Of a stretch of 64,000 nucleotides of DNA, positions 18,166 to 27,409 are shown piece by piece. Below the pieces are notes generated by a model that worked only from the letters and a program-made list of their open reading frames with translations, was not told the DNA's origin and did not search any database. Source of the DNA: Sorangium aterium (GTDB lineage: Bacteria > Myxococcota_A > Polyangia > Polyangiales > Polyangiaceae); the NCBI RefSeq assembly GCF_028368935.1, contig NZ_JAQNDK010000001.1, positions 930,001 through 994,000 on the forward strand. The letters are read 5' to 3'. The first letter of the stretch is position 1. Every line of letters begins with the position of its first letter. The position numbers and the translations under genes were made by a program.

Positions 18166-19329
18166 TCAGCCTCCCAGCGACCTGAGCCGCGCGCGCAGCA
18201 TCAGGGCCCCGATGAGGTCCTCCTCCGCGTCGCTCCGGCGCGACCAGCCGAGCGACAGGTAGCGCAGGAGCTCGCCGAACGTCGGTCCGGCCGGCGCCGC
18301 GCTCGTGCCGCCGCGGACGACCCAGAGCTGCTCGCCGTCGGCCCCTAGCGCGACGATCGCGCGGTGGGGCGCCGCCGCGCCGCCGCCGAGCGCCGAGCCC
18401 GAGAGCCGCGCGATCGGGTAGAGCTGCCGCGCCGCCGCCGCCTCCCAGCCCGGCTCGCGCTCGTGGCCGAGGAGCTCGTCCTCGCGCAGGAAGCGCAGCG
18501 TGCCCTCGATGGCGCCGATCGCGAGCTCCCGGTAGAGGTCCTCCGGATCCGCCGGATCGGCCCAGTCGTACGCGCGCGCGAACGCCGTGTACGTCGCCGG
18601 CGGGGCGACGCCGCGGACGGGCGGCGACGACGCGGGCGCGCCGCGGCCGCTGTCGCGCCGGAGCACCCGGTTGAGCCGTGCCACCTCGTCGGCGATCGAC
18701 CCCGGCCCCGGCTCGACGAGGCGCACGGCGACGCGGCGCTCGGGCGCGAACAGGGCCCCCATGAGCGCGCCCAGCACCGGGGCGCCCAGCTCGGCCGCGA
18801 GGAACGTCGAGCCGCGGTGCGGCCGGATCGCCCGGTCCGTGGCATCGCGCTCTTCGGCCGCCGTCGCGCCCTCAGGCAGGTCGACGTCGAGCTCGACGAC
18901 ATCGCTCCGGTCGGGCGCCTCCACGCCCGCCTCGAGACCCTCCTCCCCTTCCCTCACGAAATGGCGGACGAACCCGCTCGCCTCGAAGCACCAGCCGTCG
19001 TCGTGGACGACGTCCTCCGAGAACACGAGCGCGAAGAGCGTCGCGCCGGGGTGGCCGAGCTCGGCGGCCGCGTCGAGCACGGCGACGGGCGGAGAGAGCT
19101 CGTCCTCGAAGAGCTCGGAGAGGTGGTCGAGCTCGTCGTCCCCGCCGCCGGCCGCCTCGCCGCTCGAGTAAAACGCCGCCGAGTACCCGGGCACGCCGGG
19201 GAGCGGCGCGATGAACAGGCGCGGCGAGGCGACGCCCCAGCCACCGAGCGCCACGGCAAAGCCCTGGGACAGCGCGCGGTCCGGGATCTCGGCGGGTCGA
19301 AAGATCAACGCAGCGAACGTGGTGGCCAT
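18166..19329 (-). CDS. Hypothetical protein, 387 residues
   Basis: No family is recognised. The protein is soluble, rich in Ala, Glu and Asp, without signal peptide or membrane segments. The N-terminus ATTFAALIFRPAEIPD resembles the first strand of an alpha/beta fold. Strong third-position GC bias over the whole frame supports coding. ATG 19329 is preferred over the more upstream start at 19395, because the residues between are basic and compositionally unlike the rest. It converges with the stress gene (30 bases between stops) and is divergent from the peroxiredoxin gene. Confidence 0.7.
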   Translation of the reverse strand: MATTFAALIFRPAEIPDRALSQGFAVALGGWGVASPRLFIAPLPGVPGYSAAFYSSGEAAGGGDDELDHLSELFEDELSPPVAVLDAAAELGHPGATLFALVFSEDVVHDDGWCFEASGFVRHFVREGEEGLEAGVEAPDRSDVVELDVDLPEGATAAEERDATDRAIRPHRGSTFLAAELGAPVLGALMGALFAPERRVAVRLVEPGPGSIADEVARLNRVLRRDSGRGAPASSPPVRGVAPPATYTAFARAYDWADPADPEDLYRELAIGAIEGTLRFLREDELLGHEREPGWEAAAARQLYPIARLSGSALGGGAAAPHRAIVALGADGEQLWVVRGGTSAAPAGPTFGELLRYLSLGWSRRSDAEEDLIGALMLRARLRSLGG

Positions 19330-19564
19330 GAGGCGCTCATCGTAACCCGATCGCCGGCCCGCGGCCGGCGTCCGACGCGCGCGGCGCGCCTTCATAACCG
19401 CTTACTCAAGTTCTCCCTGGTCCGGCGCGCGGGCGCCGCCACGGCAGGAAATCTCGAAGGAACCTGCCGAGAGCCCGGCTCGCCGCGCCCCCGCCCGACG
19501 GAGAGCCGCCGCGCTCCGCTGGGCGCCTTGGACGCGGCGCGGCGCATCGGGTAGAGGACACACC

Positions 19565-20047
19565 ATGCTCGGTAAATCCACCCTGTCCGTCGGTGAGACC
19601 GCCCCTGATTTCAGCCTGCAATCGCAGAAGCAGGAGACGGTGAAGCTCTCCGACTTCCGTGGCAAGAAGACCGTTGTCCTCTTCTTCTATCCCAAGGACG
19701 ACACCCCGGGGTGCACCGCGGAGTCGTGCGCGTTCCGCGACCATTACGATGCGTTCGCGGAGGCCGGCGCCGAGGTCATCGGCGTGAGCGCCGACTCGGC
19801 GGGGTCTCACCAGCAATTCGCCGACAAATACCGCCTGCCCATGACGCTGCTCAGCGACCCTGGCGGAGAGACCGCCGCGCGCTACGGCGTCAAGTCGCTC
19901 TTTGGCCTCCTCCCGGGCCGCGTGACGTTCGTCATCGATCGCGACGGCATCGTTCGACATGCCTTCTCCTCCCAGCTCCGCGCGACCCGCCACGTCGACG
20001 AGGCGCTCACGGTCGTGAAGCAGCTCGAGGCCTCGGGGCGCGGCTGA
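19565..20047 (+). CDS. bcp: Thioredoxin-dependent thiol peroxidase (Bcp/PrxQ-type peroxiredoxin)
   Basis: A 160-residue peroxiredoxin of the BCP/PrxQ group, the usual length. It reduces hydrogen peroxide and organic hydroperoxides in the cytoplasm using thioredoxin. The active-site block YPKDDTPGCTAESCAFRD holds the peroxidatic Cys50 and a second Cys55 five residues later, the arrangement of atypical two-cysteine enzymes. The start has GGGTAGAGG ahead of it. A single-gene unit with a possible hairpin downstream. Confidence 0.95.
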   Translation: MLGKSTLSVGETAPDFSLQSQKQETVKLSDFRGKKTVVLFFYPKDDTPGCTAESCAFRDHYDAFAEAGAEVIGVSADSAGSHQQFADKYRLPMTLLSDPGGETAARYGVKSLFGLLPGRVTFVIDRDGIVRHAFSSQLRATRHVDEALTVVKQLEASGRG

Positions 20048-20090
20048 CGCGCGGCGCCGCGCCCTATCTCCCGGCCAGCCACCGTCGTTG

Positions 20091-20109
20091 ACGCCCTCCG
20101 GAGGGGCGT
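20091..20109 (+). terminator. Possible terminator hairpin after bcp
   Basis: ACGCCCTCC pairs with GGAGGGGCGT with one bulged base, 43 bases after the bcp stop and before the next gene. The U-tract is poor (TTAT), so confidence is limited. Confidence 0.4.
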
Positions 20110-20162
20110 TATGGACACCTCCGGGGCGGGGCCACAGCACGCCTCCGCCGGGGGAGGCGACG

Positions 20163-22169
20163 ATGAACCATGGATTGAGGACCACGGCGACGCTGAGGGC
20201 CGCCGCGATGGATCCGGCCCGATCGGGGGCCGTGTCGGGCACGCTGCTGCTCCGCCGGGTGGTGCTCTCGACGGGCGGAGTCGGATATTTCGAGTACGAG
20301 GCGCGGGTGCGCGGCGACGCCGAGCTCCGGCTCGAGGTGCGGCTCGATCAGGTCGACGACGTATTGAAGAGCATCGTCGTCTACGACCTTCACGGGGTGA
20401 CGGGGAATATCACGCTTCCCGGGAAGGAGCCGCTGCGCGACCTGTTCCGCGAGCTCCCGTTCGACGAGGGCGCGCTCGAGTCCGCGCCCGCCCTGCTGAA
20501 CGCCCTGCGCGGCGCCGAGGTGCGGACGCGGGGCCTGCAAGGCGCCGTCGCCGGGCGGATCCTCGCGGTCACCACGGCGCAGGCGGCGCTGCCGCACGGC
20601 GGATCGGAGGAGCGGCACCGGCTCGCGCTGATGTCGGAGGGCGCGCTGAAGCAGGTCGTCCTGGAGGAGCTCGAGAGCGTGGAGCTCGTCGAGGAGCGGC
20701 TGCGCCAGCAGGTCGGCGCGGCGCTGGTCGGGCTCTCGAGCGGGCGGGAGCGCAACCGCCGCGAGCTCGTCGTGCGCACGGCCGGCGAGGGCGAGCGGGT
20801 GGTCCGGGTGGCCTACGTCATCGAGGTGCCGCTCTGGAAGACCACGTATCGGCTCACGGTGCCCGAGGACGCGCAGACGAAGACAGCGGCGCTGACCGGG
20901 TGGGCCGTCGTCGAGAACCAGAGCGGCGGCGACTGGCAGAACGTGGACTTCACCCTGGTGTCGGGCGACCCGGTGACGTTCCGCCAGGCGCTCTACGAGA
21001 TCTACTACGTGTCTCGCCCGGAGGTGCCGGTCGACGTCGCCGAGCGGGTGCTGCCGCTGCTCGACAAGGGCGCCGCCGAGCTCGCGGCCAGGGCGGCGCC
21101 GCGCATGGGTTACCGCGCCGGCGGCGCCGATGGGGCCCCCGCGCCCGCCGCGGGGACCGCCGCGCCCATCGCGAAGGTGGAGCCGGAGGCCGAGGAGGCG
21201 GCGACGCAGGTCGTGTTCCGCTTCCCGGCGCCGCTCACGATCGCGAGCGGGCAGACGGCGCTCCTCCCGATCGTCCAGCGCGATATCCCCGCAGAGCGGC
21301 TGTGGCTCTATCAGCCGGAGGCGAGCGCGCGCAGCCCGCTCGCCTCGGTCCGGCTGAGGAACGACGAAGACACGACGCTCCCGGCCGGAGCGATGACGGT
21401 CTACGAGCGCTCGAGCCGGGGGGTCGTCACCTATGTCGGCGACGCGCGCCTCGCGCCGCTGCCGCCGGGCGAATCGCGGATCGTGAGCTTCGCCGTGGAC
21501 CGGAAGGTGCGGATCGACCGCGAGGAGCGCGGCGAGGAGGTGTTCTCGCGCGCCAAGATCCAGGGCGGCGTGCTCGAGATCGTCAGGACCGCCCGCAAGG
21601 TGACGGTCTACACGATCGTGGGCGCGGCGCGCGAGCCGCGCGTCGTGCTCATCGAGCACCCGCGCATCGCCGGCTGGGACCTCGCCGAGCCCAGGGAAGG
21701 CGTCGAGACGACAAGCGACCGCTACCGGATCCGGCGCGAGGTCGCCGCGGGCGAGACGGCGCGCGTGACCGTATCGCTGGAGCAGCCCATCTCGCACGCG
21801 GTCGCGCTCACGAGCCTCTCGAGCGAGCAGATCGAGGTCTACCTGTCGTCGCGCGAGATCCCCGAGGCGCTGCGCGCGGCGCTCGCGCGGCTCGCGGAGC
21901 TCAGGGCCGCGGTCGCCGAGAGGCAGCGGGCGCTCTCGGTCCTCGAGTCCGAGCTCGCGGCGCTGCGCGTGGAGCAGGAGCGCGTGCGCAACAACCTCAA
22001 GGCCGTGCCCGCGGGGAACGCGCTCCACGAGCGCTACCTCAAGGCGCTGGGCGAGCAGGAAGACCGGATCGCGGCCGTGTCGGCGAAGCTCCCGGGCGCG
22101 CGGGAGGCGGTGGCCAGCGCCGAGCGGGCGCTCGCCGAGTATGTGCGCGGCCTGTCTCTCACGGCATAG
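20163..22169 (+). CDS. DUF4139 domain protein
   Basis: A soluble protein of 668 residues with a DUF4139 domain in the C-terminal two thirds. The family hallmarks are visible: VIEVPLWKTTYRL, GWAVVENQSGGDW and the beta-rich segments up to SLEQPISHAVALTSLSSEQI. A coiled coil follows (about 575-660). The N-terminal ~200 residues form a separate alpha/beta block. GGGGGAGG lies just before ATG 20163; the frame is open upstream to 20088, but that region contains the bcp hairpin. No signal peptide was seen. The function of the family is not defined. Confidence 0.85.
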   Translation: MNHGLRTTATLRAAAMDPARSGAVSGTLLLRRVVLSTGGVGYFEYEARVRGDAELRLEVRLDQVDDVLKSIVVYDLHGVTGNITLPGKEPLRDLFRELPFDEGALESAPALLNALRGAEVRTRGLQGAVAGRILAVTTAQAALPHGGSEERHRLALMSEGALKQVVLEELESVELVEERLRQQVGAALVGLSSGRERNRRELVVRTAGEGERVVRVAYVIEVPLWKTTYRLTVPEDAQTKTAALTGWAVVENQSGGDWQNVDFTLVSGDPVTFRQALYEIYYVSRPEVPVDVAERVLPLLDKGAAELAARAAPRMGYRAGGADGAPAPAAGTAAPIAKVEPEAEEAATQVVFRFPAPLTIASGQTALLPIVQRDIPAERLWLYQPEASARSPLASVRLRNDEDTTLPAGAMTVYERSSRGVVTYVGDARLAPLPPGESRIVSFAVDRKVRIDREERGEEVFSRAKIQGGVLEIVRTARKVTVYTIVGAAREPRVVLIEHPRIAGWDLAEPREGVETTSDRYRIRREVAAGETARVTVSLEQPISHAVALTSLSSEQIEVYLSSREIPEALRAALARLAELRAAVAERQRALSVLESELAALRVEQERVRNNLKAVPAGNALHERYLKALGEQEDRIAAVSAKLPGAREAVASAERALAEYVRGLSLTA

Positions 22170-22179
22170 CGCCGAGCGC

Positions 22180-22214
22180 AGGCCGCGCGCGCCCGGCGCT
22201 GTCCTGCGCGGCCT
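22180..22214. terminator. Possible bidirectional terminator
   Basis: AGGCCGCGC and GCGCGGCCT form a perfect 9-bp inverted repeat with a 17-base loop, in the 88-base gap between two convergent genes. There are no clear flanking T-tracts. Confidence 0.35.
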
Positions 22215-22257
22215 CCCCTCCCCTCCTGACGACCCTGAGCCGGGCGAGCGCGCCCGA

Positions 22258-23499
22258 TCAAGGCGGCGGGCCGAGGAGCTCCTCGAAGTCGCTCATCATC
22301 GTGCGAAAGTAGCTCTCCGCAGGCGAGTAATGGTCCCCTGCGTACGTGCGCAGCACGACGTCGGCGTCGGCCGCCAGCAGCGCGGTGTAGGTATCCACGC
22401 TGTTGTAGTACGGCACGATATCGTCCTGCTCTCCGGAGTGCAGGAACACCTTGCCGCGGGGCGTCCAGCCTTCATGAAGATCCTGGCGCTCCGCGACCAT
22501 TGCGAGGAAATCGCCCTCCACCCCCTCGGCGAACCCGTCGAGGAACCCCCGTTGATACACCTCCGTGGGCCGCTGCGACTGGACGGAGAGCGCGTCGAGC
22601 GCGCCTGCGACCGGATAGCGCCAGATCTCCTCCGCGGGGATGTTCAGCCCGGAGAGCGTGTTGGCGCTATAAACGGCCCAGTTGTAGATGGCGAGAGAGT
22701 CGAGCTCGCCCTCGGCGGTCATGATCTCGCGGTAGAACCGGCTCATGTGGTACGGGCCCGCGAAGGGAGCGCTGGCCGTCACCTCCAGGCGGTCGCTGTG
22801 CTCCTCCGTGATGAGCTTGTGGGTCGCGAGCGTGGCGCCGCCGCCCTCGGACCAGCCGGCGAGGAACAGCCGGTCATTCAGCGTCACGTCGAGCTGTTCG
22901 GCGAGCGTCTGAGCCGCCAGGATCATGTCCACCGAGACGGCAGCCAGCTCCGGATGATACGCATAGGTGTGCTCCAGATCGCTCGTGATATTGTAGCCTG
23001 CATAGTCGGGAGCCGAGACGAAGTAACCATGAGACGCCGGAACCGCGACGAGGAAGCGGGTCTCCAGCTGATTGGCGTCGTCCTTCGGTCCTGAGCCATC
23101 GTAGAGCGACGGAGCGTCGAGGCTGCCCTCGCCGTCCGACGACGGAAACGGCAGCATCGTGCCGTGGTGGTACTGGTAGTGCGAGAGGGGCCCCGCCGCT
23201 CTGGGCACCATCACGAGGCCGGAGAGCACCTCCGGAGTGTCCTTGTAGACCGACGAGTAATAGACACGATAGACGTCCACATCGTATCGCACGAGCTCGG
23301 CGAGGTCGTACTCCGGCACGTTGGCCGCGATCTGCTCCCCGGTGAGGGTGGCTGCCTTCTCATGGCGCAACAGGTCGCCACGCTCCGAGGGCTCGAGCTT
23401 CGGCACACCGCCGCCCACGACATCATCAGGAGCCGTGGGAGCGCAGGCAGCGAGCAGAGACACGGAGAGGACCGCTGCGAGGCGTTCAGCGCAGGTCAC
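22258..23499 (-). CDS. Secreted lipase-like alpha/beta hydrolase (lipoprotein)
   Basis: A protein of 413 residues with a lipoprotein signal (SVSLLAAC). The fold is that of secretory lipases: nucleophile Ser in GWSEGGGATL, an acidic residue in HSGEQDDIVP, and His in YAGDHYSPAESY. The oxyanion-side segment YQYHHGTMLPFP is also typical. The GTG start at 23499 is decided by AGGAGGAG four bases upstream; the frame is open far upstream, but that part overlaps the next gene in another frame. It probably hydrolyses lipids or esters at the cell surface. The 314-base gap to 23813 contains no other gene. Confidence 0.88.
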   Translation of the reverse strand: MTCAERLAAVLSVSLLAACAPTAPDDVVGGGVPKLEPSERGDLLRHEKAATLTGEQIAANVPEYDLAELVRYDVDVYRVYYSSVYKDTPEVLSGLVMVPRAAGPLSHYQYHHGTMLPFPSSDGEGSLDAPSLYDGSGPKDDANQLETRFLVAVPASHGYFVSAPDYAGYNITSDLEHTYAYHPELAAVSVDMILAAQTLAEQLDVTLNDRLFLAGWSEGGGATLATHKLITEEHSDRLEVTASAPFAGPYHMSRFYREIMTAEGELDSLAIYNWAVYSANTLSGLNIPAEEIWRYPVAGALDALSVQSQRPTEVYQRGFLDGFAEGVEGDFLAMVAERQDLHEGWTPRGKVFLHSGEQDDIVPYYNSVDTYTALLAADADVVLRTYAGDHYSPAESYFRTMMSDFEELLGPPP

Positions 23500-23813
23500 G
23501 TTGCTCCTCCTGAATATCGGCGTGTGCCCGAGCGGCGCGCCTCGCTTGCCGTCTGAACCAGCTTGGCGACCCAACGACCGCAGCGAGCTTATCACGGGCC
23601 GTTGAGCAGCACCAGCGAGATGGAGGTCCCCGGGCGCCATCCTGAGCGCGTTCGTCGAGGGGCGAGAAACGAAGCCCCTCGGATAACCTGGTCGGTTCGC
23701 TTCTCTGCTGCCGCTCGTGAGCGTGGCGTGCCGGTCTCGGCCGCGAGCCGCCGCATCACTCGGGGGCAGAACAGGCCAGGGAGACGCCATGGCCGGCGCT
23801 ACGCCGAGCAGGT

Positions 23814-24797
23814 CTATCGACGGCCATCGCGGGCATCCTCGGCGCAGCGGGCGCCGCGTCGATAGTCGGCCAGGGCCTCCAGGTAAAGGGCGCTGAACCG
23901 ATCGGTGGAGAAGGGATTCTGGCTGGTCACGAGGTTGCAATCCCGCTGCGCATAGGCGCTCCCCGGGAATGCGGCCTCGTGCTCGTAGCCGTGGTCCTCG
24001 AGCTGCTCGCCGATGCCCCGGACCTGGGCGTCGGCCCCCATCACGAAGGTCTCGATATAAACCTCCTCGAATGACGAGACCGACGTCACCGTCCGACCGC
24101 TGAGCGGGTTCGGCTGCCGCATGCGGGTGAGCACCGCCGGCGCATGGCAGATGAGCCCCACGGGCTGGTGTTTCGCGCCAAAGTGAGCGAGCAGCGCGTG
24201 CAGATCCGCGTTGTCGAGCAGGTCGACCATCACGCCCTGACCGCCGGGAACGACGATGCCGTCGAACGAGTCGGCCGCGGCGCGCGCCGCCTTCAGGCTG
24301 AGCGGCGCGCGGACCTCCGGGGCGCGCTCGACGAAGCGCTGCGCTTGCGCGCGCCGCGCTCCGTCTCCCCAGTACCGCGCATCGAGGCTCTCCGGGTCGA
24401 TCGCCGGGGCGGCGCCTCCGTCGGTCGCGAACACGACCTCGTGCCCCGCGCCGGTGAGCGCCAGGTACGGCTCGTAGAGCTCGCCGAGGAAGGTGCCGGT
24501 CGCGCGCTTCGAGCTGTCCGCGAGCGTCTGCTCTCGCGCGGCGCTGAGGACGAAGAGGATCTTCCCTCTGGGTTTTTCTGCCACCGGGCGCTCGGGGAAC
24601 ACGGGGTGGAGCCTGGGCGCCGCCGCGCCGCACGCGACGAGCGCCGAGCCGGCAAGCAGGACCGAGAGGCCCGCTATCAGCGCCGTCCTTCGGGCCGCGC
24701 GCTGCGGCGCTCCGCGGCGCCCCGGGCCGCGCGTGGGTTCCGTTGCTGGGCGCTCGCCGTCTCGCTTCGTTCGTTCCGTCGTCATGCGGGAGACCAT
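23814..24797 (-). CDS. DJ-1/PfpI family lipoprotein
   Basis: A protein of 327 residues. A basic N-terminus and hydrophobic stretch end in a lipobox (ALVAC), then a DJ-1/PfpI (class I glutamine-amidotransferase-like) domain. Key features are Glu/Asp-containing GTFLGELYEPY, the nucleophile elbow VPGGQGVMVDL, and the reactive Cys in GLICHAPAVL, as in Hsp31-like chaperones and glyoxalases. ATG 24797 or 24785 may be the start. The perfect Fnr-type palindrome at 24821 lies between this gene and the Crp/Fnr regulator gene upstream, so it is probably controlled by that regulator. Confidence 0.85.
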   Translation of the reverse strand: MVSRMTTERTKRDGERPATEPTRGPGRRGAPQRAARRTALIAGLSVLLAGSALVACGAAAPRLHPVFPERPVAEKPRGKILFVLSAAREQTLADSSKRATGTFLGELYEPYLALTGAGHEVVFATDGGAAPAIDPESLDARYWGDGARRAQAQRFVERAPEVRAPLSLKAARAAADSFDGIVVPGGQGVMVDLLDNADLHALLAHFGAKHQPVGLICHAPAVLTRMRQPNPLSGRTVTSVSSFEEVYIETFVMGADAQVRGIGEQLEDHGYEHEAAFPGSAYAQRDCNLVTSQNPFSTDRFSALYLEALADYRRGARCAEDARDGRR

Positions 24798-24820
24798 GAC
24801 CAGCGGAGCGAGATCGCACC

Positions 24821-24834
24821 TTGACCTAGGTCAA
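24821..24834. promoter_or_regulatory. Crp/Fnr-type operator TTGACCTAGGTCAA
   Basis: A perfect 14-base palindrome of the form TTGAC-N4-GTCAA, close to the Fnr/Dnr consensus TTGAT-N4-ATCAA. It lies 24 bases before the DJ-1 gene start and overlaps the stop codon of the Crp/Fnr-family gene. Confidence 0.6.
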
Positions 24835-25442
24835 GAAGCAGCGGACCTGGTCGCCGCGCGCTTCAGGCGGCTCAGGGCTTCGGGTGTGATGCCGAGATAC
24901 GCCGCGATGTGGTAGTCGGGCACGCGGCGCGCCACGGCCCCGTGCTCTGCGAGGAACGCGCGATAGCGCTCGGCCGCCGGTTCCATCAGCAGCGACGCCT
25001 CGCGGCGCACCTTCTTCAGGTACACCCGCTCGACGATCCGCCGGCTCACCCGCTCCCAGTAGATGTCGTGCTCACAGAACTCGCTCAGCCGCGAGTAGGG
25101 CGCGACGAAGAGCTGCATCGGGGTCAGCGCCTGGATCGTCAGCCGGGCGGGTTCTCCGGTGATCAGCGCCTCCAGCACCGACATGAAGTCCGGCGCGGAG
25201 ATGAACCCCTTGTTGAACTCCTTCCCATCGCTCCGCATGTAAAACATCCTCGCGATGCCGGAGCTGACGAGCGCCACCGAGTCGCTCGCCTCGCCCGCCC
25301 GCACGAACGCCTCGCCCTTCCGCAGGCTCTTCCCGTGAAACAGGGCCGCGAAGGCGTCGAAGCGCGGCGCCGGCCGGGCGTCGAGCGCGGCGATCATGCG
25401 CGCGAGCGCCGCGATCTGTTCCGCGCGCGAGAGCTGCACCAT
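24831..25442 (-). CDS. Crp/Fnr family transcriptional regulator
   Basis: A protein of 203 residues from ATG 25442. The cyclic-nucleotide-like beta-barrel spans about 30-120 (GKSLRKGEAFVRAGEASDSVALVSSG region), followed by a dimer helix. The C-terminal helix-turn-helix is degenerate but recognisable: RVPDYHIAAYLGITPEALSRLKRA. No Cys cluster for an Fe-S sensor is present. Proteins of this type often auto-control a neighbouring oxidoreductase or DJ-1 gene. Starts at 25490 and upstream are possible but would overlap the promoter of the divergent gene. Confidence 0.85.
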   Translation of the reverse strand: MVQLSRAEQIAALARMIAALDARPAPRFDAFAALFHGKSLRKGEAFVRAGEASDSVALVSSGIARMFYMRSDGKEFNKGFISAPDFMSVLEALITGEPARLTIQALTPMQLFVAPYSRLSEFCEHDIYWERVSRRIVERVYLKKVRREASLLMEPAAERYRAFLAEHGAVARRVPDYHIAAYLGITPEALSRLKRAATRSAAS

Positions 25443-25528
25443 CGACGGCGAGCCTAGCACAGCGCGTCTCCCGTGCGCATACGCCTTCATCGTGACTCGC
25501 CGAGTTGGACGGGCTAGATCACACATGC

Positions 25529-26122
25529 ATGAAGCACTCTTCAGCCACAGCGGTTCTTGTCGCCTCTTGCCTCCTCGTTGGCGCTGCATCGGCGCAGGCG
25601 GACGGCTCGCCCCTCGCGGGGAGCCCTCCCCCCGTGGTGTATCCCGCGGAAGGCTGGCCCAACGTGGGGCGCCCTGGCGATCCGGTCGTGAGCGTGGGCG
25701 GCCTCTTCAGCTATACTGGCCGCGAGAACGCCGATGACGCCGTGGGCGCCGGCGTCGAGGGCAGCTTCGCGTGGTACGGACAAGGCTCGTTCGTCTGGAT
25801 AGGCGCCGTTGCGCAGGCGCAGCTCGTCGCCGACCGACCGGTCCACGAGAGGTTGGCGCTCGGTTTCCAGGGTGGGTTCGGCCCGATCGGCGCCGAGCTC
25901 TCGATGTACACCGAGGGCTCGGGCACGTCGAACGCCCGGACGTATGGGGCGCAGATCGTCCCCTTCATCGGGCTCCCCATCGCCTACGCGGGCTTTCGGC
26001 TCGCCCTTCCGTTCAACGAGGGAAATGGCGCGACGGCGCCCTCCTACGGCACGGAGTACGGGTTGGTCATCGGCCTGAAGTTCCCGATCAACCCGAGAGC
26101 CTTTGGACATAGTCTTCACTGA
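25529..26122 (+). CDS. Exported beta-strand-rich hypothetical protein
   Basis: A protein of 197 residues with a clear Sec signal peptide (MKHSSATAVLVASCLLVGAASAQA). The mature part alternates short Gly-rich and hydrophobic strands (VVSVGGLFSYTG, LALGFQGGFGPIGAEL, IVPFIGLPIAYAGFRLALPF) ending in FPIN. This could be a small outer-membrane barrel or periplasmic protein. No family is recognised. No strong ribosome site precedes the ATG. It is divergent from the Crp/Fnr gene, 86 bases between starts. Confidence 0.65.
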   Translation: MKHSSATAVLVASCLLVGAASAQADGSPLAGSPPPVVYPAEGWPNVGRPGDPVVSVGGLFSYTGRENADDAVGAGVEGSFAWYGQGSFVWIGAVAQAQLVADRPVHERLALGFQGGFGPIGAELSMYTEGSGTSNARTYGAQIVPFIGLPIAYAGFRLALPFNEGNGATAPSYGTEYGLVIGLKFPINPRAFGHSLH

Positions 26123-26272
26123 GCCGGTTCACAGCCCCGTACGCAAGCCACGCCATTCTCCACCTATGCAGCTGGCCCGCGTCCGCTCTCCCCTCCTCGA
26201 CCATCACCTCGGCGGCGACTCGCCAGGCGATGGGCTTGCTCCTGTGCCCCTTCACGTCGGCCGCTCGTTCAA

Positions 26273-26307
26273 CGTCGCACGTCGCACGTCGCACGTCGCA
26301 CGTCGCA
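26273..26307. repeat. Heptamer tandem repeat, five copies
   Basis: CGTCGCA is repeated five times without error in the 423-base gap before the mscS-type gene. The rest of 26123-26545 shows no supportable gene. Confidence 0.85.
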
Positions 26308-26545
26308 CGCCGCGTGCGTCCCCGCCGCCGGTTGCTCCTTCGCTACACGAGGTATCCGCTCCGCGGCCGCCTGATGTCCGCAGGCCGCAGCGCTGAGGCT
26401 CGAAAATCTCGGTCACGCCCCTCGCGGAGCGACCCGCCGGTGTGATAAAGCTGGCCGCCAGGGGGCGAATCCAGCAAGGCGCGGCGCGCATGCGCCTTGC
26501 ACGGGGCCCCCCGCGAGCGACGCAGACGTCGCCAGGAGGCTTGAG

Positions 26546-27409
26546 ATGGACGAGAGGGTTCAGCGGTACGTGGACATGGGGGTAGCGCTCGGGGTGAGCG
26601 TCGGCGGGAAGATCGTGGGCGCGATCCTCGTCTGGGTCATCGGCCGCATGATCGTCCGGGGGCTCCTGTCGATGCTGCAGCGCAGCTCCGCGCTGAAGAA
26701 GCTCGACACGACGCTGGCTCATTACCTGGAGTCGGCGGCGTCCGTGCTGCTGAACATCCTGCTCGTCATCGCCGTGCTCAGCGTCTTCGGCGTCGAGACG
26801 ACCACCTTCGCCAGCCTGCTCGCCGCGATCGGCATCGCCGTCGGCATGGCATGGTCCGGCCTCCTGTCGAACCTCGCGGCCGGCATCTTCATGATCCTCC
26901 TGCGCCCCTTCAAGACCGGGGATTACGTGACGGCCGGCGGCGTGACGGGCACCGTCCACTCGATCGGCCTGTTCGCGACGACCCTCGACACGCCCGACAA
27001 CGTCCGCACCATCGTGGGCAACAACAAGATCTTCAGCGACACGATCCAGAACTTCAGCACGAACCCGGTCCGCCGCGTCGACTGCACCGCGCAGCTCGCC
27101 CACGGCGCGGATCACGAGGCGGCGATCGCCCGGCTCAAGACGCACCTCGCGCTCATCCCCAACGTCGCGAAGACCCCTGCTCCCAGCGTCGAGATCCTGG
27201 ATTTCACCCTCGCCGGGCCCGTGCTGGCCGTCCGGCCCTTCTGCCACACCGATCACTACTGGGACGTCTACTTCGCCACGACCAAGATCATCCGCGAGGA
27301 GCTCGGCAAGATGGGGCTCCCCGTCCCGAGCCAGCACGTGCACATCAACCAGCTCGCGGCGGCGCCTCCCCATCGCGCCGCGAGCTCGGAGATTCACCCG
27401 ACGGCCTGA
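26546..27409 (+). CDS. mscS: Small-conductance mechanosensitive channel, MscS type
   Basis: A protein of 287 residues, the size of the basic MscS channel. Three membrane segments are visible: about 15-40, 60-85 and the pore helix at about 90-125 (GIAVGMAWSGLLSNLAAGIFMILLRPF). The beta domain follows with FKTGDYVTAGGVTGTVHSIGLFAT and the conserved DNVRTIVGNNKI block, then the alpha/beta vestibule domain. It opens on membrane tension and releases small solutes during hypo-osmotic shock. CAGGAGG lies before the ATG. Confidence 0.93.
   Translation: MDERVQRYVDMGVALGVSVGGKIVGAILVWVIGRMIVRGLLSMLQRSSALKKLDTTLAHYLESAASVLLNILLVIAVLSVFGVETTTFASLLAAIGIAVGMAWSGLLSNLAAGIFMILLRPFKTGDYVTAGGVTGTVHSIGLFATTLDTPDNVRTIVGNNKIFSDTIQNFSTNPVRRVDCTAQLAHGADHEAAIARLKTHLALIPNVAKTPAPSVEILDFTLAGPVLAVRPFCHTDHYWDVYFATTKIIREELGKMGLPVPSQHVHINQLAAAPPHRAASSEIHPTA

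Noticed and set aside
23500-24819. N-terminal extension of the lipase frame to 853 residues
   Set aside because: The extension overlaps the DJ-1 gene in another frame and is Arg/Gly-rich. A GTG with a perfect ribosome site at 23499 and a lipoprotein signal defines the real start.
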